Positions 5,970 through 7,562 of a stretch of 7,562 bases of DNA are shown here, piece by piece (the first letter of the stretch is position 1; each line of letters begins with the position of its first letter). Source of the stretch: Deltaproteobacteria bacterium RIFCSPLOWO2_12_FULL_60_16 (GTDB lineage: Bacteria; Desulfobacterota; Binatia; UBA9968); contig MGSR01000042.1 of assembly GCA_001798565.1 (NCBI GenBank), positions 1-7,562 on the forward strand, in the 5' to 3' direction. A program made the position numbers and the translations under genes. The notes under the pieces were generated by a model. It was not told where the DNA came from, made no database searches, and saw only the letters and a program-made list of their open reading frames with translations.

Positions 5970-5995
5970 GCTGATTCTTGAGCCGGACAGGGCGG

Positions 5996-6023
5996 TTGTT
6001 ATCTTCCGGGAACGTTGTAGAAT
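5996..6023 (+). promoter_or_regulatory. Candidate promoter for the 5'-nucleotidase gene
   Basis: TTGTTA (5996-6001; 4 of 6) and TAGAAT (6018-6023; 5 of 6) are 16 bases apart. Transcription would start around 6030, about 11 bases before the GTG at 6041, so the mRNA would be nearly leaderless. It is back-to-back with the minus-strand promoter at 5941-5969. Confidence 0.45.
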
Positions 6024-6040
6024 AGGCTACTTTTCGCCCT

Positions 6041-7562
6041 GTGAAGAAGCCACGCGAGACAAGACTTTTCCCCTTTTGCGCCCTGCTCCTGGTTTTCTTG
6101 CTCCCCGCTGTTCTCTCCTGCGCGGCGCGTCCGGGCCGGCCCGAGGCGGCCCAGGCCGGGCACCTCACCATCCTGCACCTGAACGATCTGCACGGGCAAC
6201 TGGAGCCGTTCAGTGCTGATAAGGGCAAGCTCGCGGGCGGGGCCGCTCGACTGGCCGCCCTGGTGGAGGGTATCCGCGCGGAGAACCGGCGGCTGGGGCG
6301 TCATACGCTCCTCTTGATGGCCGGGGATCTCTTCCTCGGCTCCTCCCTGTCCGCGCTCTATAAGGGAGAGGCGGAGCTCGACTTCTTGAATCGTCTCAGC
6401 CCCGACGCCATGACTCTGGGAAACCACGAGTTCGACTTCGGCATGGATGTGCTTCATGAAAGAATCCGGCAGGCCCGATTCCCTGTGATCAGCGCCAACA
6501 TCTACCGGGGCCGGGACAGGCTGTTCCCGCCGGTGGTATTCAAAGATGTGGCCGGGCTGCAAGTGGGCGTCCTGGGCCTGATCACGCCGGACACGGCCCA
6601 GCTCGCCCATCCCGACAAGATCGCCGGCATCACCTTCAGCGATCCGGTCGCCGAAGCAAAAAAACTCGCCGTGGAGGTCCGGGCGGGCAGCGACATTTTC
6701 ATCGCCCTCACGCACACCGGCGTGGAAGCCGACAAGAGACTCGCCGGTGAGGTACCCGTCCTTGACGTGGTGATCGGCGGCCACGACCATGTGGCCCTGC
6801 TGGAGCCTCTAAAGGTCGGAGATGTGTGGATCTGCCAGGCGCAGTACCGGGGTCTCTTCCTCGGCCGTCTCGACCTCAAAATCGACGGAAAAAAAATCAC
6901 TAAGGTCGGCGGGCGCCTCATCCCGGTCACAGACGAGCTGCCGGAGGACAGGGAAATAAAGGAGATGGTCGCCTCTTACCGCGGCAAGATCGATCAAAAG
7001 CTCAAAGGGGTGGTAGGCAACAACCGGGCGCGCCTGGTCGGCGAGCCGGAAATGGTAAGGAGCATGGAAACCAACCTGGGAAACCTGGTGGCGGATGTCA
7101 TGCGCGAGGCCGCGCGCACCGAGATCGCCCTGGTCAACGGCGGGAGCATACGGGCGAGCATCGAAGAAGGGCCGATCACCCTCGAAGATATCTGGCGTGT
7201 CTTTCCCTATGACAGCCAGGTCGTCCGCTTGGAGTTGAGCGGCCAGCAGATCGAGGAGGTTCTGAGCCATTCGGTCAGCCTGCGCCCGGGCTTGACAGGA
7301 GGATTTCTCCAGGTCTCGGGTCTTAGCTTCGTCATTGGCAGGTCCGGGCCTCAAGATATCCGCGTCCACGGCGAGCCCCTCCGGAAGGACCGGTTTTACA
7401 GCGCGGCGATCACCGACTTCATGCACGCCGGAGGAGACGGCTACAGTCACTTTCAAAAGGGCAGAAGCGGGCTTTTGCAGCCCCTGCTCATACGCGATCT
7501 CCTGCTTGCCTATCTAAAGGAAAACAAAGAAATTTCTGTTGCCTCCGAGGGGAGGATCCGAC
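6041..7562 (+). CDS. Secreted lipoprotein 5'-nucleotidase (UshA/NadN-like), 3' end cut by window
   Basis: Hydrolyses nucleoside monophosphates or related nucleotides outside the cytoplasm. The 507 visible residues start with a lipoprotein signal peptide: basic n-region (K2, K3, R5, R8), hydrophobic stretch 9-25, lipobox VLSC with C27. The metallophosphoesterase domain follows with LNDLHG (47-52), GDLF (95-98), GNHE (127-130), ALTHTG (222-227) and GGHDH (246-250), all metal or phosphate contacts. The 5'-nucleotidase C-terminal domain has ETNLGNLVAD (343-352), NGGSIR (366-371) and AGGDGY (463-468). The frame stays open to the last base; the closing EGRIR resembles the usual end of the family, so only a few residues are probably missing. 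GTG at 6041 is the start because it gives a proper signal peptide and an in-frame TAG at 6023 blocks longer forms; no good ribosome site is seen. The exact substrate (5'-nucleotide, NAD, UDP-sugar or 2',3'-cyclic) is not decided by these motifs. Confidence 0.93.
   Translation, partial: MKKPRETRLFPFCALLLVFLLPAVLSCAARPGRPEAAQAGHLTILHLNDLHGQLEPFSADKGKLAGGAARLAALVEGIRAENRRLGRHTLLLMAGDLFLGSSLSALYKGEAELDFLNRLSPDAMTLGNHEFDFGMDVLHERIRQARFPVISANIYRGRDRLFPPVVFKDVAGLQVGVLGLITPDTAQLAHPDKIAGITFSDPVAEAKKLAVEVRAGSDIFIALTHTGVEADKRLAGEVPVLDVVIGGHDHVALLEPLKVGDVWICQAQYRGLFLGRLDLKIDGKKITKVGGRLIPVTDELPEDREIKEMVASYRGKIDQKLKGVVGNNRARLVGEPEMVRSMETNLGNLVADVMREAARTEIALVNGGSIRASIEEGPITLEDIWRVFPYDSQVVRLELSGQQIEEVLSHSVSLRPGLTGGFLQVSGLSFVIGRSGPQDIRVHGEPLRKDRFYSAAITDFMHAGGDGYSHFQKGRSGLLQPLLIRDLLLAYLKENKEISVASEGRIR

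Noticed and set aside
5431..6219. 262-residue + strand frame across the zapA/zapB-like region
   Set aside because: Antisense to two well-supported genes and passes through the divergent promoters into the wrong frame of the 5'-nucleotidase.
5999..7456. Minus-strand open frames opposite the 5'-nucleotidase
   Set aside because: The + strand frame carries every expected motif across the full length; these are antisense shadows.

Overview
The window looks like a conserved chromosomal stretch from a GC-rich diderm bacterium. The mix of a proteobacterial-type zapA-6S RNA-cyclo-ligase cluster, an RNase Y/YmdB pair and a lipoprotein 5'-nucleotidase suggests an uncultured deltaproteobacterial-type lineage (Desulfobacterota, Binatota or Methylomirabilota/NC10 style). 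That placement is an inference from gene content and order, not from any search.

Layout. Positions 1-580 (+ strand) hold the tail of a probable antitoxin gene overlapping a PIN-domain toxin gene. Positions 592-5910 are a minus-strand block. In transcription order it runs: a ZapB-like coiled-coil gene, zapA, 6S RNA (ssrS), 5-formyltetrahydrofolate cyclo-ligase, RNase Y (rny), a YmdB-type phosphodiesterase, and tyrosyl-tRNA synthetase (tyrS). A divergent intergenic region (5911-6040) carries a very good sigma70-type promoter for the block and a plausible one facing the other way. Positions 6041-7562 (+ strand) are a nearly complete secreted lipoprotein 5'-nucleotidase that runs off the window end.

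The minus-strand block joins cell division (ZapB-like/ZapA), global control of RNA polymerase (6S RNA), one-carbon metabolism, membrane-anchored mRNA decay (RNase Y), cyclic nucleotide hydrolysis (YmdB) and translation (TyrRS). Short spacings and a 4-base ATGA overlap between ymdB and tyrS point to co-transcription of at least parts of it. Three genes (PIN toxin, cyclo-ligase, RNase Y) appear to start at TTG, each behind a good Shine-Dalgarno sequence.

Non-coding items beyond 6S RNA are a 100-base gap between rny and ymdB made of degenerate heptamer repeats in two opposed halves, a roughly 300-base gap between 6S RNA and the cyclo-ligase gene, and an inverted repeat over the promoter at 5912-5950. 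I see no phage, transposon or CRISPR, and no clearly new multi-gene system. The least explained parts are the heptamer array and the truncated antitoxin family.
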